Shown: piece after piece, positions 5,034 to 6,193 of the stretch | Numbering within the stretch: the first letter of the stretch is position 1 | Layout of the letters: the number at the start of each line of letters is the position of its first letter | NCBI GenBank assembly: GCA_913063005.1 | Contig: CAJXZI010000124.1 | Coordinates: forward strand, 1 to 6,193 | DNA: 6,193 nt | Source: an uncultured Halieaceae bacterium | Lineage (GTDB): Bacteria > Pseudomonadota > Gammaproteobacteria > Pseudomonadales > Halieaceae | Direction of reading: 5' to 3' | Position numbers and translations under genes: made by a program | Notes under the pieces: model-generated | What the model saw: the letters and a program-made list of their open reading frames with translations, nothing else | Database searches by the model: none | What the model was told of the DNA's origin: nothing

Positions 5034-6193
5034 GTGTCAAATGAACACTATTTACATAATCCGCTGATTCACCAAGACCGTCGTCTTGGTGACAGCGATG
5101 TTAGCTGGATAAGCCAGTTTGATTGCACGCACATCAAACCTCTCATTATTTGTCGTGGTCCAATTCGCAAAGAAGCAATGGATGTCTTTGATGAAATGGG
5201 CATGGATAACTACGGAATCTTATTGTCCGAGAAGGATTCAATTGTTTACCCCAGAGCCATTGCCCCTGAGCTGAGGACAATCACAGACCCAACGCGTGTG
5301 CATCGGGTGAGTGACTACTCGGGAGTCGACAAGGCAGATCGTGAGGCGCGTATTCAGGAAATCATTCAAATCGCCAACGATAATGGGTACAACGCAATAT
5401 TCGCTGGTTACGGCTTCATGGCGGAAGACGAAACCATGGTAGCGTCGATGGAGAACGCTGGCCTCAATTTCATTGGTCCTTGCTCACGCACTGTGCGGCA
5501 AGCGGGCCTGAAAGACGAGGCAAAGCGGACAGCTCTTAAAGCGGGCGTCTCAGTAACCCCAGGCGTCGATAACGCCACAGCGCTTACACTGCTTAAGAAA
5601 TACCCGACAGCTGAAGCACTCGGAGTCTTTTGCAAAGAGCAGGGCTTTGATGATGTAGACCTCGCCGGTGATGATCTTGAAGAGCTCGCAGACAGGGTTT
5701 TAAACGCATCCTACAAAGCGGGCGTTGATATCTACTCAATCGACGAGCTTATCGAGACCCTTCAAGAAGCCGTTGAGGGTATGAATGATAAATACCCAAA
5801 TAACCGCGTACGTCTTAAAGCGATCGGTGGTGGCGGTGGTAAAGGCCAGCGCATTGTTGAGCGTGGCGATGCTGCGCGCACAGGCGAGTTAGTTAAAGAG
5901 ATTTTGCAGGAAGTAAAAGCCTCTGGCGTGGGTGATAACAAGAATGTTCTTGTTGAACTCAACATCGAATCGACTCGACACCAGGAAATCCAGGTGATCG
6001 GTAACGGCGACTGGTGTATGACGCTGGGCGGTCGCGATTGTTCGTTGCAAATGCACGAACAAAAGCTCTTGGAGGTTTCGGTTACTCGCGAATCACTACT
6101 TGAGGCGGCGGAAGAGGTTGCGGCGGCGGGACTGAGCACCGAAGCAGAGGTGCTTAAAGCTGACGTGGTCACGCTCGATACGATGGAAGAGGA
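5034..6193 (+). CDS. Divergent biotin carboxylase (ATP-grasp), 3'-truncated
   Basis: First 386 codons of a predicted biotin carboxylase, which uses ATP and bicarbonate to carboxylate biotin for the upstream carboxyltransferase. A non-canonical N-terminal extension (1-33) precedes the N-terminal domain: ICRGPIR (39-45, normally ANRGEIA), GYGFMAED (125-132) and FIGP (146-149). ATP-grasp features follow: K160 (E. coli K116), the glycine-rich loop K262-A-I-GGGGGKG (K159), E308 (E201), RHQEIQV with H316 (H209), GRDCS and K344 (K238). By my alignment the K116-K159 interval is 59 residues longer than in E. coli, K202 is Leu309 and H236 is Glu342. The catalytic Glu/Asn/Arg cluster (E276-R292 in E. 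coli) and any biotin carrier domain lie past the right edge. It starts at GTG, 29 bases after the carboxyltransferase stop, so the two are surely co-transcribed. An ATP-grasp enzyme of other function is possible but less likely. Confidence 0.85.
   Translation, partial: MSNEHYLHNPLIHQDRRLGDSDVSWISQFDCTHIKPLIICRGPIRKEAMDVFDEMGMDNYGILLSEKDSIVYPRAIAPELRTITDPTRVHRVSDYSGVDKADREARIQEIIQIANDNGYNAIFAGYGFMAEDETMVASMENAGLNFIGPCSRTVRQAGLKDEAKRTALKAGVSVTPGVDNATALTLLKKYPTAEALGVFCKEQGFDDVDLAGDDLEELADRVLNASYKAGVDIYSIDELIETLQEAVEGMNDKYPNNRVRLKAIGGGGGKGQRIVERGDAARTGELVKEILQEVKASGVGDNKNVLVELNIESTRHQEIQVIGNGDWCMTLGGRDCSLQMHEQKLLEVSVTRESLLEAAEEVAAAGLSTEAEVLKADVVTLDTMEE

Noticed and set aside
5762..6172. 136-codon minus-strand open frame opposite the biotin carboxylase
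   Set aside because: Ser-rich, low-complexity product antisense to the conserved ATP-grasp core; no sign of a real gene.
1..6193. Defence system, mobile island or biosynthetic cluster
   Set aside because: No transposase, integrase, nuclease, toxin-antitoxin, tRNA or repeat boundary is visible, and base composition looks even across the window; the genes are metabolic and regulatory.

Overview
The window looks like ordinary chromosomal sequence from a Gammaproteobacterium, probably a free-living, possibly marine, heterotroph. The main evidence is a LysR-type regulator that aligns without gaps to enterobacterial CysB over most of its length. The base composition is near-balanced and the genes are tightly packed on one strand. 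The genus cannot be fixed from this sequence alone.

Layout, all on the + strand: (1) the 3' three-quarters of a sodium:alanine/glycine symporter (AGCS family), cut by the left edge; (2) a cytosolic 5'-nucleotidase of the NT5C1 type, 39 bases downstream; (3) cysB, 67 bases after that; (4) a 160-base non-coding gap, the largest in the window; (5) an acyl-CoA carboxylase carboxyltransferase subunit; (6) 29 bases later, the first 386 codons of a divergent biotin carboxylase that runs off the right edge. There are no RNA genes, insertion sequences, CRISPR arrays or phage genes. No gene-free stretch exceeds 160 bases.

Genes 5 and 6 form the clearest functional unit. One would carboxylate biotin using ATP and bicarbonate, and the other would move the carboxyl group to an acyl-CoA. 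Both depart from textbook acetyl-/propionyl-CoA carboxylases. The biotin carboxylase has about 59 extra residues in its ATP-grasp B-domain region and several changed active-site positions. The carboxyltransferase has a helical insertion near its C-terminus, and Ala where propionyl-CoA carboxylases carry a specificity Asp. This pair is the most unusual content of the window, and its substrate is not predictable from sequence. The symporter, nucleotidase and CysB look like conserved housekeeping genes with no obvious shared pathway.

Two smaller points are worth attention. The nucleotidase is visibly built from two homologous halves, the first of which has lost every catalytic residue. The CysB has Gly where the reference protein has the sulfate-contacting Thr102.
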